Source: Bin80 sp965208025 (GTDB lineage: Bacteria > Bacteroidota > Rhodothermia > Rhodothermales > Bin80). From it: 64,000 nt of DNA. The notes under the pieces were generated by a model that saw nothing but the letters and a program-made list of their open reading frames with translations, was not told where the DNA came from and did no database searches. Every line of letters begins with the position of its first letter. The first letter of the stretch is position 1. The stretch is from the NCBI GenBank assembly GCA_965208025.1, contig OZ242302.1, forward strand, positions 620,001 through 684,000, read 5' to 3'. Shown in pieces: positions 8,055 to 18,015 of the stretch. The translations under genes were made by a program, and so were the position numbers.

Positions 8055-9300
8055 GTTTATTCGATCCAACGCGGACAAAGTCCGCCATGCGCTCTCGCAG
8101 CGTGGCGCATCACAGAGTATTCCACTCGTCGATGATCTGCTTGATCATGACCTCTTACTACGCGAAGCCCTCACGCGTCAGCAATCCCTCCAGCAGACGA
8201 TCAACTCCGAGAGCCGAAAGATTGCCACGCTCATGCGTGATGGGGATCAAAAAACGGCTGAGCGTTTGATCCAACATCAGAAAAAACTGAAAAGCGAGGT
8301 AAAGGAATTGGCAGAGACGGTTTCCAAATCCGAAGATCTACTCCAAAATCTATTGCTATTGATCCCGAATATTCCCCATCAAAGCGTTCCCGAAGGGGTC
8401 TCCGAGGAAGAAAATGTCATCGTTCATCAACATGGTACACTCCCGTCTTTTGACTTTGCCCCTCTGCCCCACTGGGAGCTGTCTGACCACCATGGCCTTA
8501 TCGACTTTGAGCGCGGGGCAAAAGTAGCTGGAGCCGGGTTTCCCTTCTATATTGGGGCTGGCGCAAAGTTACACCGAGCACTCATCAATTTATTTATTGA
8601 CTTCGCTACGCCGGAATATACAGAGGTTCGCCCACCTCTGTTCGTCAATGCCCTCAGTGCTCAGGGTACAGGGCAACTACCCGATAAAGAGGGACAGATG
8701 TATCATACCGAGGAAGGTTTTTTTTTGATTCCTACTGCGGAAGTGCCTCTCACTAACTATTTTCGGGATGAGATCCTGCCCCAGAAAGATCTACCTGTCA
8801 AGTTTTGTGCGCATACCCCATGTTGGCGTCGAGAGGCTGGTTCGTACGGCGCTCATGTACGTGGTCTCAACCGATTGCACCAGTTTGACAAGGTTGAGAT
8901 CGTACAAATCACCCATCCGGACGAGAGTTATCAAGTTCTGGAAACTATGCGTCTCCATGCAGAAAATCTTTTGAAACAGATAGAACTACCCTACCGCTGC
9001 CTTCTGATGTGCGCCGGAGAATTGGGCTTTAATCAAACGAAACAATATGATCTTGAAGTTTGGAGTGCAGGACAGAAGCGCTGGCTGGAGGTGTCTTCTA
9101 TTTCCAACTTTACGGATTATCAGGCTCGGCGTATGAACCTGAGGTTTCGACCTGAATCTGGCGGTAAGCCTCAACTTGTTCACACGCTCAACGGCAGCGC
9201 TCTTGCCCTGCCAAGAGTCGTCGCTGCACTATTGGAACATAACCAAAAAGAAGATGGCTCGTATGAGTTACCCGCAATCTTGATGTCGTACTTAAACTGA
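8041..9300 (+). CDS. serS: Seryl-tRNA synthetase
   Basis: Charges tRNA-Ser with serine; class II synthetase of 419 residues, normal length. Residues 1-105 form the antiparallel coiled-coil arm (VRHALSQRGA ... KKLKSEVKELAETVSKSE). The catalytic core follows with TAEVPLTNYF, motif 2 (HTPCWRREAGSYG near residue 258, which holds the ATP-binding Arg) and motif 3 (HTLNGSALALPR near 380). ATG 8041 is chosen because MLGVEFIRSN matches the family start; a TTG six bases upstream would add only two residues. It overlaps the upstream reductase gene by 14 bp. Confidence 0.97.
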   Translation: MLGVEFIRSNADKVRHALSQRGASQSIPLVDDLLDHDLLLREALTRQQSLQQTINSESRKIATLMRDGDQKTAERLIQHQKKLKSEVKELAETVSKSEDLLQNLLLLIPNIPHQSVPEGVSEEENVIVHQHGTLPSFDFAPLPHWELSDHHGLIDFERGAKVAGAGFPFYIGAGAKLHRALINLFIDFATPEYTEVRPPLFVNALSAQGTGQLPDKEGQMYHTEEGFFLIPTAEVPLTNYFRDEILPQKDLPVKFCAHTPCWRREAGSYGAHVRGLNRLHQFDKVEIVQITHPDESYQVLETMRLHAENLLKQIELPYRCLLMCAGELGFNQTKQYDLEVWSAGQKRWLEVSSISNFTDYQARRMNLRFRPESGGKPQLVHTLNGSALALPRVVAALLEHNQKEDGSYELPAILMSYLN

Positions 9301-9322
9301 ATCTCACCAAATCAATCCTACC

Positions 9323-11635
9323 GTGATACACTTGACTCGCAGGTCTACCCTCTATTCCGCACAGTCAATTAATATTCAGATCAAACTCCTGATCGCATTC
9401 AGCTTCCTCATTCCTACGGCACAGGGCCAAGAGTTTGCTGCGCTGGATGGATTCATTACCGAAGCCTCCACTGGTGAAACCCTGATTGCCGCCAATGTTT
9501 TTCTTGAAGGCACTCTTCGAGGGGCAACCACGAACTTATCGGGATATTATGCCGTCTCAGGTATTGAGCCAGGAAACTATATCGTTCGATTTTCCTATGT
9601 TGGGTTTGAGACCGTACGACGGGAAATTACGTTTGCCTCGGGGGAATCCATCCGTTTGGATATTGAACTGTCCTCTACTCCCGAGCTTCTGGAAGCATTG
9701 GAGGTTGCAGCAGACCGTATCAACGAGGAGGAAATCCGATCTATTGGAGTGAGTCAAATCGGGATCGCCGCAATCCAACAATTACCTCAGGTTTTTGAAC
9801 CCGATGTTTTCCGCTCTTTACAACTCTTACCCGGTGTAGCCCAGGCATCGGATTATTCCAGCGGTCTGTATATCCGTGGTGGGGATCCTGGTCAAACACT
9901 TATCCTTCTGGACCGCACAAAAATCTATAATCCTAGCCATGTGTTCGGATTTTTCTCAACATTTAATACCGATGCCATCAAGGATGTACGTCTTTATAAA
10001 GGAGGATTCCCAGCCAAGTATGGCGGAGTAATCGGATCTGTTCTGGATGTTCAGAATAAAGATGGTAACCGGCGGGAAACTCATGGGAAGGTCAGTCTAG
10101 GCCTGTTGGCTTCACGGGCATTTGCAGAGGGGCCGTATTCTCGCGGATCGTGGATGGTTGCCCTAAGGCGCTCCACTTTGGAACCACTACTTTCGGTGCT
10201 CCGGAATGTTGATGCGGTTCCGCGAGCCTTCTACTTTTACGATTTCAACGGGAAGGTCAACTTTGACGCCTCTGCAAATGATAAAATCTCTGTTTCTTTC
10301 TATTCGGGCTCGGATTACCTTCGCTCAAACTTTGCCGAAGGCGTTGAAATTAAATTGCTTTATGGGAATCGTACTGCCACAGGAAGCTGGACACATCTAT
10401 GGTCTAACCAGCTCTTCACGAATGCTACCATTACTTACTCCTGGTATGAATCTACCCCAACCGCACGGTTCAGTGGTACAAATTTCAAGCAAATCAACCG
10501 GGTAGAAGAAACTTCTGTACGGGCTGACTTTGAGTATTATCCGAACTCCAAACACGAGATTGTTGGTGGCTTTTGGGCGGGAATCTTTGATGCCCCCCTG
10601 ATCAACTTTTTTGATGATCGTGAGGTCTTCAACACTCGTAATCGTGTGGAACATGCATCTCTCTATCTTCAAGATACGTTTCGTCCAACCCCCTACTGGT
10701 CTATCAGTTCGGGTTTACGGGCAACTTATTACGGATATGGACGACACTTCACGTTGGCACCGCGTGTTTCTGTAGAACATCAACTGGGATCCGAGGTCCG
10801 TCTACAGGCGAGTGCGGGAAGGTACTATCAGTTCTTGACCCTGATTACGAATGAAGTATTTTCTGGATTTGACTTCTGGCTAACCAGTGGTGAGGGCGTA
10901 AATCCTTCGTTTGGTGACCAGTACATTGTCGGGGTCAAAACCAATTTGACGGATAATCTCACCCTGGATACCGAGTTGTATGTACGTACAATGCGTCAAC
11001 TCTTTGTGCTGGATCCATTTTCGAATGGACTTGCAGGGCTTGAATATCCTGAAATCTTTGCCTTTGGGCGCGGAAATGCTCAAGGGGCCGAAATTCAGCT
11101 TTCACGCCAAGGGGGACGTATAAATGGATTCATTGCTTACACACTGGCGAATACCGATCGGTTTTTCCCGAGACTGAATCAGGATACTTTCGGTGAACCT
11201 CAACCGTATACCCCCCGTAATGACCGCGTACATGATCTGAATGTGGTGGCTCAGTGGAGAATTTCTCCTCGGTGGGAATTAGGTGGGGTGTTTACATTTG
11301 CATCCGGGCAGGCATATACCAAACCCGAGGCGACCTATCGAACATACGGAACTGAACTAGTCAATGGGTTTGATGAAACCAACCTGCTTGTTTCGCCCGG
11401 GCTGAATCAATCAAGATTATCCCCCTATCATCGGCTTGACCTTGGGGCGACTCTGAGCGGATCAATTGGTAAATTTGCTGACTATGAACTGCAGATGCAA
11501 GTAATCAATGTCTATGCCCGTAGTAATGTCTGGTTTATCTTCAATGATGTTGAAGATGAGGGAAATTTGACGAGTACGACCATCCCTCAGATTCCTGTTC
11601 CCCTCCCCAATTTCTCATTTACCGTGGAGTTCTAA
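9323..11635 (+). CDS. TonB-dependent outer-membrane receptor with carboxypeptidase-like domain
   Basis: Imports a substrate across the outer membrane using TonB energy. 770 residues with a GTG start. Order: signal peptide (to about residue 35, ending TAQGQ), CarboxypepD_reg-like beta-sandwich (residues 38-120, LDGFITEASTGETLIAANV...GYYAVSGIEPGNY), plug domain (about 150-250, with LPGVAQASDYSSGLYIRGG and YKGGFPAKYGG), then a 22-strand-type barrel ending in a C-terminal Phe (NFSFTVEF). The stop codon shares a base with the start of the following DUF4249 lipoprotein, a standard Bacteroidota pairing. There is no SusD partner, so a small or non-glycan ligand is more likely; the ligand is unknown. 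Confidence 0.92.
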   Translation: MIHLTRRSTLYSAQSINIQIKLLIAFSFLIPTAQGQEFAALDGFITEASTGETLIAANVFLEGTLRGATTNLSGYYAVSGIEPGNYIVRFSYVGFETVRREITFASGESIRLDIELSSTPELLEALEVAADRINEEEIRSIGVSQIGIAAIQQLPQVFEPDVFRSLQLLPGVAQASDYSSGLYIRGGDPGQTLILLDRTKIYNPSHVFGFFSTFNTDAIKDVRLYKGGFPAKYGGVIGSVLDVQNKDGNRRETHGKVSLGLLASRAFAEGPYSRGSWMVALRRSTLEPLLSVLRNVDAVPRAFYFYDFNGKVNFDASANDKISVSFYSGSDYLRSNFAEGVEIKLLYGNRTATGSWTHLWSNQLFTNATITYSWYESTPTARFSGTNFKQINRVEETSVRADFEYYPNSKHEIVGGFWAGIFDAPLINFFDDREVFNTRNRVEHASLYLQDTFRPTPYWSISSGLRATYYGYGRHFTLAPRVSVEHQLGSEVRLQASAGRYYQFLTLITNEVFSGFDFWLTSGEGVNPSFGDQYIVGVKTNLTDNLTLDTELYVRTMRQLFVLDPFSNGLAGLEYPEIFAFGRGNAQGAEIQLSRQGGRINGFIAYTLANTDRFFPRLNQDTFGEPQPYTPRNDRVHDLNVVAQWRISPRWELGGVFTFASGQAYTKPEATYRTYGTELVNGFDETNLLVSPGLNQSRLSPYHRLDLGATLSGSIGKFADYELQMQVINVYARSNVWFIFNDVEDEGNLTSTTIPQIPVPLPNFSFTVEF

Positions 11636-12522
11636 TGGTTAGACGGCTTCTTTATGTTGGCTTGCTTTTGGTCTCCGCTGGATGTGATTCATCAGATTTT
11701 AGCGTGCTGGATAATCAAGTGGTCGTGGAGTTGACCCTCGTTGCGAATGAACCTGTGCCTCCTGCTCGCGTGAGCTTCCTTGCTCAAACTGATCAGGAAT
11801 ACGAATTTGAAGACCTTGCGATTCGTGATGCCGAAGTAATCCTGACCACTGGGTCAACTGAATTACGAATGGAATCCTCTCCAGATACGCCCGGGATTTA
11901 TTCATATCTTGGCGCCGAACATATTGTCCAGCCTAGCGCGCAATATGATCTATTGGTTAACGTACCCCAAGCCACCTCTCCAATTACGGGATCAACGAAT
12001 GTCCCAACATCTGTTGAGATACTCAGTGCTTCTCGAGAGTCAGGAACCTATGAGTCAACAGAACAACTAGTCCTCATTGTATCCCCTGGAAAAAGTACTG
12101 ATCAATCCCAAAGTAAATTCACTCTTGTGACTAAAGCAATAGATGCCGTTCTAGACACGGCGGTTCCTACGGTTGTAGATTTTTTGGAAGATGATGACGA
12201 ACTCACCATAGAAGACTTTAGGATCAGTGGTTCGCCAATCATTACCGAGGGAAATTTTGTCAAATTCCCAGACGGCACGATTGAGTTGATTTACCCCTGG
12301 ATTGGAGTAAGTTTTTTTGGCCCGAATATTATTTATGTCAACTCGTTGGACGAGAACATGTCCGATTTTATTCGTTCGGCTGAACTTCAGCAAGGAGGCG
12401 GAACATTTGGTCCAGGGGTGGTTCCGAATGCCATCCAGACGTTATCAGGCGCACATGGTTTGTTTGGAAGTGTATCCAGAGATAGTGTACGATTTATCGT
12501 CTTTCTCCCATCTGGTGAATAG
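11635..12522 (+). CDS. DUF4249-type outer-membrane lipoprotein
   Basis: 295 residues. A lipoprotein signal peptide ends with the lipobox LVSAGC at about residue 17, so the mature protein is anchored by its Cys. The rest is beta-rich with an early segment on argument values (VVVELTLVANEPVPPARVSFLAQTDQ, then IRDAEVILTTG and GIYSY) that matches DUF4249. These proteins are encoded next to TonB receptors in Bacteroidota and are thought to work with them at the cell surface. The ATG overlaps the receptor stop (TAATG), so expression is coupled. The 3' end meets the convergent ligase gene with a 2-bp gap. Confidence 0.8.
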   Translation: MVRRLLYVGLLLVSAGCDSSDFSVLDNQVVVELTLVANEPVPPARVSFLAQTDQEYEFEDLAIRDAEVILTTGSTELRMESSPDTPGIYSYLGAEHIVQPSAQYDLLVNVPQATSPITGSTNVPTSVEILSASRESGTYESTEQLVLIVSPGKSTDQSQSKFTLVTKAIDAVLDTAVPTVVDFLEDDDELTIEDFRISGSPIITEGNFVKFPDGTIELIYPWIGVSFFGPNIIYVNSLDENMSDFIRSAELQQGGGTFGPGVVPNAIQTLSGAHGLFGSVSRDSVRFIVFLPSGE

Positions 12523-12524
12523 GG

Positions 12525-13676
12525 CTATACCCCACTCATCGTTTCTTCAATCAACATATTCACAATCGCCTTGCTGGCTTCCTCTGGAGTTGCTCCCTGA
12601 ACGGTTGCCTTCTGGTAGGCCTCTCGCTGTAAGTGTGCGCTGGTTCCCCGCTTAAGGATTGTTCGTGCATGATTGATCTCTTCCACACATCCCAGATCCT
12701 CGGCATCCGGTGTAATGGAAGAGAGTAGTTCTTCAATTAAATCCGAGTAGGGAACCATCTGCCCTTTTCCATAATCAATGAGCTCTCCGTCAATCCCATA
12801 GCGCTGGGCAAGCCATCGATTCTCGTACAGCAACATGTTCGCATAACTTCTCCAACGCTGGTTTTCTCTTCGTAATCGCCATAGCATATGTAGCCAACAT
12901 TGATAGAGTGCGGCGATGCAGATGGCATCATCAATCTTTGTACAAATATCTGAAATCCGCATTTCTAACGTAGGAAAGCGATGGCTAGGGCGAATATCCC
13001 ACCAGATTTTCGTGCTATCTTCAATTACTCCGGCATGAACCAGTATACTGACATGACGCTCAAATTCGGCATAACTCTCAAAATGTTCTGGTAGTCCTGT
13101 ACGGGGAATCTCATTCCATACTGCAATACGATAAGACATCAATCCGGTATCTTGACCTTCCCAATAGGGGGATGAGGAACTCAGGGCCAATAAATGGGGC
13201 AATACATAGGTGGCCTGATTCATTAGATCGATTCGAAGATTATCATCTTCAATCCCTGCATGAATATGCATGCCACAAATCACCATTCTCTGAGCGATGA
13301 CCTGCATATTCTGTGCGAGGATATCATAGCGTTCCCGTGGAGTATGACGCTGGGTGATGTAGGACGCATTCGGGTGGGATGACGCAGCAATAATCGCAAG
13401 CCCATAGGGTTCAACCACATCTGACACCGTTCTACGTAACCGAATTAATTCATCCCGGGCGTCCTGCACATTTTTACATACGCTGGTACCAACTTCAATT
13501 TGAGACTGGAAAAATTCCTGCGAAACTTGCCCGCCAAGTGCTTGACGGGCATCCTTCAACATCATGGGCGATGCCTCACGTATTAATTTCCCCGTGTCTT
13601 GATCGACAATCAGATACTCTTCTTCTATCCCAAGACTCAACGAGGGCATTTTCAGGATTTCCGTAGCAGTGGACAT
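12525..13676 (-). CDS. Carboxylate-amine ligase, YbdK/GCS2 family
   Basis: ATP-dependent ligase of the glutamate-cysteine ligase 2 family, 383 residues, typical for YbdK. Visible signatures are LGIEEEYLIVDQDTG near residues 15-29, the SQIEVGTSVC strand, the Mg/ATP-site CGMHIHAGI near 150, SSSSPYWEGQDTGLMSYR, and WWDIRPSHRFPTLEMRISD near 225-243. YbdK of E. coli has weak gamma-glutamylcysteine ligase activity, but the physiological product of this family is often unknown. No glutathione synthase (gshB) lies nearby. It stands alone on the minus strand, with its promoter in the 13677-14183 gap. Confidence 0.88.
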   Translation of the reverse strand: MSTATEILKMPSLSLGIEEEYLIVDQDTGKLIREASPMMLKDARQALGGQVSQEFFQSQIEVGTSVCKNVQDARDELIRLRRTVSDVVEPYGLAIIAASSHPNASYITQRHTPRERYDILAQNMQVIAQRMVICGMHIHAGIEDDNLRIDLMNQATYVLPHLLALSSSSPYWEGQDTGLMSYRIAVWNEIPRTGLPEHFESYAEFERHVSILVHAGVIEDSTKIWWDIRPSHRFPTLEMRISDICTKIDDAICIAALYQCWLHMLWRLRRENQRWRSYANMLLYENRWLAQRYGIDGELIDYGKGQMVPYSDLIEELLSSITPDAEDLGCVEEINHARTILKRGTSAHLQREAYQKATVQGATPEEASKAIVNMLIEETMSGV

Positions 13677-14183
13677 AGATTTTATGAATGGAGAAGTTAA
13701 ATGTAGAGAGCCAGATACTTAGAACGTGTTGTGATTGACAGTTTGCAAAACGTGGACGTCCATTCCAAGTTAACAAAATATAGTCGGTTGAACAAAAGCA
13801 AATTCAAGTATGAATTACCCGCAAGATGGTGCACAAAAGAATCAGAATTAAAAACCTAGCCTATCCGCATGATTGGTGATTCCAGAATTCATTTTTGGGA
13901 ACATAGTGAGCCGGAGTATTGATACAGAGTATCCGTTAAACCTCTTTTCATTCTGGTCTATATTAGGCAATCATAACTAAAATTGCTGACTGTAATATCT
14001 ATTGTCCCTACACTCTAATATGAGAATATCACAAGGTAATAAAGTTATTGATCCCTCTGCTTTTTTGAACCTAACTGCAGGAATACTCAGAGTCAACCAT
14101 TCATCAAACAAGATGTTGAAAACCAAAATCTGATACGGGTATTGGCAAGGTTCACTCATAATGTGCCCACTCTTTTTTCAAGT
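13677..14183. other. Intergenic region between divergent ligase and pyrF
   Basis: 507 bp, AT-rich, between the divergent starts of the YbdK-type ligase and pyrF. It must hold both promoters. I see no convincing gene, strong hairpin or repeat in it. Confidence 0.4.
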
Positions 14184-15011
14184 ATGAAGGCTGATTTCGT
14201 TGAACGTTTACGGAGGGCACAGACTGCTACAAATAGTTTAGTCTGTGTGGGTTTAGATCCAGATTTGAGTAAAATCCCAGATGATCTTCACAAAAAACAT
14301 GGCTCCCCTCGGTCTATTGTTTTGGCTTTTAATCAAGCAATTATACAGGCTACTGCACCTTATGCCTGCGCATACAAACTCAATTCTGCATTCTATGAGA
14401 GTCTCGGGAATTGTGGGTTTGGTGTGCTAAAAACCACGATGGATTATATCCCCGAGAACAGAATCCACATTATTGATGCAAAGCGTAGCGATATAGGGAA
14501 TACAGCTTCCATGTACGCTACCAGCATTTTCGATTTACTAAATGCGGACGGCTGTACCATTGCACCGTACATGGGTTTGGATGCAGTTGAGCCATTTTTG
14601 AATTACCCAGGACGTGCTGTATTCATCTTGGTTCGAACATCTAACCCCAGTGGTGATCAACTTCAGTCACTGCAGATCAATGGGAAGCCACTGTACGACC
14701 ATGTTGCCCGTCTCGCATTCAAATGGGGGGAAAAATTTCCAGGATCTGTTGGTTTTGTAGTAGGTGCAACCAACTCAAATGAATTATTCCACCTACGCCA
14801 AGAGTATCCTCACACACCTTTCCTGATTCCCGGGATAGGTGCGCAGGGAGGCTCAATCAACTCTGCTGCACAAGTAGCCACCTATAATGCCCCAGTGCTC
14901 GTAAACAGCAGTAGAGGGATCTTGTATGCCTCTTCGGGAGAGGATTTTGCCGAAAGAGCCGCCGATGCTACTCTAGAGTTGCGTGACTCACTCAATCAAG
15001 CAACCACATAA
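14184..15011 (+). CDS. pyrF: Orotidine 5'-phosphate decarboxylase, type 2
   Basis: Last step of UMP synthesis, OMP to UMP. The 275-residue length and layout match the longer type 2 PyrF enzymes of actinobacteria and Bacteroidota. The barrel shows CVGLDPDLSKIP near residue 21, KLNSAFYE near 65, and the catalytic Lys/Asp array DAKRSDIGNT at 98-107. Further on are VRTSNPS and the phosphate-binding PGIGAQGG near 215. ATG 14184 is chosen because MKADFVERL starts at the expected point; a TTG at 14142 would add 14 residues of unlikely sequence. It stands alone, away from other pyrimidine genes. Confidence 0.93.
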   Translation: MKADFVERLRRAQTATNSLVCVGLDPDLSKIPDDLHKKHGSPRSIVLAFNQAIIQATAPYACAYKLNSAFYESLGNCGFGVLKTTMDYIPENRIHIIDAKRSDIGNTASMYATSIFDLLNADGCTIAPYMGLDAVEPFLNYPGRAVFILVRTSNPSGDQLQSLQINGKPLYDHVARLAFKWGEKFPGSVGFVVGATNSNELFHLRQEYPHTPFLIPGIGAQGGSINSAAQVATYNAPVLVNSSRGILYASSGEDFAERAADATLELRDSLNQATT

Positions 15012-15428
15012 TTGATTGGTCAGAATTATCCAGTATCTTTCAACGGTTATACAAGAACTTTGGTGATAATTTTGACTTCCCATACGAAAGTGTAGGGGCT
15101 TTATCTGGCACCACAATCGCACTATTGCACTTCTTTTTTTTCGTTCATTTCCAATGAAGTGTAGAGAAAATGGGAGTCGTGCGATTATTCAAGCAAGTCA
15201 ACTCGAAATTTTTGATCCTGAAATTCCCAACCTATCACTGCTTAAGTAAAAATCGGGAATTTTCTGGTAAGTACCAGATAATTGAAGATATGCCATGCCC
15301 CTCAGGTTGAGTCATGAAAACTTTCTCTCGGGTAAAATGAGTTTCTTTGATTAATTAGAATGCGCGATGATCAATAGATTTGTCCCAATGAAAGCAATGC
15401 GTCTCTGCGACTACATGTGGCAGGATCC
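15012..15428. other. Convergent intergenic region after pyrF
   Basis: 417 bp between the 3' ends of pyrF and the minus-strand TonB receptor gene. AT-rich, with no open frame worth calling and no clear terminator hairpin. Confidence 0.4.
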
Positions 15429-17426
15429 TCAGAACGTGACCTGAAGTCCTGCATGAAATGCACGGCCGGGCCCAGGAAGCCCTAATTGCGGTAGTACGGC
15501 CTCATCCGTGAGGTTATTCACTCGCACAAATAATTCAGCGGAATACCGACTATATAAGACGAGCCATGCCAGACGGGTATTGGTTACCAGCGAATTTGGC
15601 AGGGGAATGAGTCGGTTATCCTCTCCTAGCCCGTGGGCCTCACCGGAATATTGGCTCTCCAGGATCATTGAAATTCCCAGCCCAGGCCGGTAATTGAAGT
15701 TACACATTCCAATCCAAGATGGCTTTTCTATAAAGGGCTGGGAGCCTCCAAAACTAAGCTCACGAGCATGCATCGCAGTAACATTACAACTCATCCAGAC
15801 GTTGGGCATAATTCTTGAAGAGACGGATGCCTCAAATCCCAGGACCCTACTCCCCTCAAGATTTACGCGCTGACGCCTTGCTTTAGGTTCACCCTCAAAC
15901 AATACCATCTTTTGTCCAATTGTATTGTAGGTTCTGCTGAAGAAGGTAATCACCTCTGCCGTTGCTTTATCTCGCTCAATCTCAACTGCTATCTCGGCCA
16001 GGAGTGAAGATTCAGGCTTGAGATCAGGATTCACAAGAAAACGTCCAAGTGCTTCCCCAAACAACTCCCGCATAGTTGGAAAACGAATTTTTCTACCTGT
16101 CACACCCCGGATTCTGATTCCTGATGGTAACTCACGAGAAAGCCCCATTGTGACTCCCAAGCCTGTCTGTGGACCACGATCAGGCTTGTCTCCCGTCTTT
16201 GGAGTAACTAGGAGATCCATACTGGTTCCTATGAGTACATTGACGGGGCCAGCTCTTGCAAATTCAATCCCATGACTGAAAATACGCTGCGAAAAAACCT
16301 TGTATACCGATGGGTCGCCAACTGGTAGATCTTCCTGTTTATGGCTTGAAGCAATATAATTCAGTGCCGTTCGGAGTGATGCGAAGTTTGAAAAGTTTCG
16401 TAAATATGCAAGTCGGACACCGTAAGTATCATCCTGATCAATTTGAGTATCCAACCGCTCAGAATAGGACGGATCCGCAAACTGTGCAATGGTTTGACCG
16501 AACCGACTAGCCCAGGCGGTAGCGCGAAGACTTCCTCCCTGCAACGGGAAGTCACTGCTAAGGATTGCCATATTGGTATTCCAATCAGGATATCGCCAGA
16601 AACGTACATTGGCTTTTTCAGGATCAAGATGCCCCTCAGGAGCAATCCCTTTTTTTCCATCAAACCGCAGAAGCGACATCCCAATTCTTCCCTCTGCGCC
16701 GATGTCAAAAGAGAATTGACCGAACACCGACCGCATCTGTCGATCCGTATTGGTGCGAAGATTACTTGCATTCTGGCTGTATGGAAGATGTGCCCGTTGA
16801 GAGAGACTAAACCCATCTTGGTCTGAAATTCCCATGAAGACCGTAGACTGAAATCGCTGGGACCGACGAAGCCAAGTCAAGCGCGCCTGCTTTGAGCCAT
16901 GGGAGCCGAGAATTCCAGATGCTTGGGAGAAGCTTCCTTGATTTCGGAGTTGCCGAGAGGTCATATTGATTGCCCCTCCCAAAACATTCGTTCCGTAGAG
17001 GACAGATGGCACTCCTTTTGAAATTGAAATTTCTCCTACAACCTCTGATGGAATCAGGCTCAGGTCCACACGATTATCCCATGGTACATTTAGCAACGCC
17101 CCATCAAAAAATATACTCACTTGCCTTTCGCCGGCGCCTCGAAGATAGATCAGCGATTCTCCCCTTGAATTCGTCTGGAGGTGTGCAGATGGGATGCGGC
17201 GCAGAATCGGTGCAATGGAAGCTGCATCTGCTTGTGCAATCTCAGCCAGTTGGACTCGATGGGTAGTTGAAACGGACAAGATGTCAGGGGTACCTCCAGA
17301 TGGACTCACAACAATATCTCCTAACTGATAGTGAACCAGTGAGTCGGTGGGGACTTGTGCCTGAGCTGTCCATGCCCAACACAAACATAGCAGAGACCTT
17401 AGGATCATACGTCCACGAGTCGTCAA
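15429..17426 (-). CDS. TonB-dependent receptor, BtuB/FepA-like without N-terminal extra domain
   Basis: Outer-membrane active transporter, 665 residues. A signal peptide runs to about residue 23 (WAWTAQAQ). The plug domain spans about 45-160 and shows IAPILRRIPSAHLQTNSRGES, IYLRGAGERQVSIFFDGALLN and SISKGVPSVLYGTNVLGGAIN. The rest is the barrel, ending in Phe (GLQVTF). Unlike the receptor at 9323 it lacks the carboxypeptidase-like domain. It is the last gene of a run after glgC and a small lipoprotein, with 19 bp separating it from the latter. ATG 17408 (MILRSLL) is an equally good start. The ligand is unknown; vitamin B12 or a siderophore are the usual options. Confidence 0.9.
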   Translation of the reverse strand: MTTRGRMILRSLLCLCWAWTAQAQVPTDSLVHYQLGDIVVSPSGGTPDILSVSTTHRVQLAEIAQADAASIAPILRRIPSAHLQTNSRGESLIYLRGAGERQVSIFFDGALLNVPWDNRVDLSLIPSEVVGEISISKGVPSVLYGTNVLGGAINMTSRQLRNQGSFSQASGILGSHGSKQARLTWLRRSQRFQSTVFMGISDQDGFSLSQRAHLPYSQNASNLRTNTDRQMRSVFGQFSFDIGAEGRIGMSLLRFDGKKGIAPEGHLDPEKANVRFWRYPDWNTNMAILSSDFPLQGGSLRATAWASRFGQTIAQFADPSYSERLDTQIDQDDTYGVRLAYLRNFSNFASLRTALNYIASSHKQEDLPVGDPSVYKVFSQRIFSHGIEFARAGPVNVLIGTSMDLLVTPKTGDKPDRGPQTGLGVTMGLSRELPSGIRIRGVTGRKIRFPTMRELFGEALGRFLVNPDLKPESSLLAEIAVEIERDKATAEVITFFSRTYNTIGQKMVLFEGEPKARRQRVNLEGSRVLGFEASVSSRIMPNVWMSCNVTAMHARELSFGGSQPFIEKPSWIGMCNFNYRPGLGISMILESQYSGEAHGLGEDNRLIPLPNSLVTNTRLAWLVLYSRYSAELFVRVNNLTDEAVLPQLGLPGPGRAFHAGLQVTF

Positions 17427-17445
17427 CTTAGCCCTAATTGGAATA

Positions 17446-18015
17446 CTACTCGGCAGTTGCAGATTCTAAACCAGCAATTATATTTTGAAAGTCTACATCT
17501 CTCTTCAGCTGGTTATAAAACTGAGGTCGGATTTGTAAGCGTCCTTCTTCGGATGGAGTCTTCCGCTCAATTACTCCAAGGTACTCGCCAAGATCTACCG
17601 AGAGCATATACCTTTTATCAAGTTTCAGTTCTCTTTCACTGATGACCGCACCGAATGCACGATGTAATGTGCGATAGCGATCCTTTCCGACCCAATTCGT
17701 AACTACATTATCCTGAAAAGCGATGGCTTGATCAATCATTTTTTTCTGCTTCTTGATCATTTCAGCATACTCTGTGGCAATTTTCTGCATCTGCTCACTG
17801 AAAGGAACCAGTTTGGGATATACCTCAGCAGTCTCAGCGAGCATCTCTGCCTCAGATTGCAAGATCAGGGCCTCGGCATCAATCTGTTGGTAGGCCGTAC
17901 GTAGGCTCGCAGCCATTTGATCATCTGTACCACCGCCGTAGGTTCTACAGCCGGTAAATACGAAAAGTCCAATGATTAGTGGGATCCACCAGCAGCTTTT
18001 TTCAGCCAAGTACAT
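17446..18015 (-). CDS. Helical lipoprotein of unknown function
   Basis: 189 residues. A lipoprotein signal with VFTGC at about residues 19-23 is followed by long amphipathic helices (ALILQSEAEMLAETAEVY, MQKIATEYAEMIKKQKKMIDQ), so a periplasmic helical bundle is likely. I do not recognise a family. Its ATG overlaps the glgC stop by one base (TGATG) and the TonB receptor follows 19 bp later, which places it in one transcript with both. The link to the receptor suggests an envelope role, but that is inference. Confidence 0.65.
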   Translation of the reverse strand: MYLAEKSCWWIPLIIGLFVFTGCRTYGGGTDDQMAASLRTAYQQIDAEALILQSEAEMLAETAEVYPKLVPFSEQMQKIATEYAEMIKKQKKMIDQAIAFQDNVVTNWVGKDRYRTLHRAFGAVISERELKLDKRYMLSVDLGEYLGVIERKTPSEEGRLQIRPQFYNQLKRDVDFQNIIAGLESATAE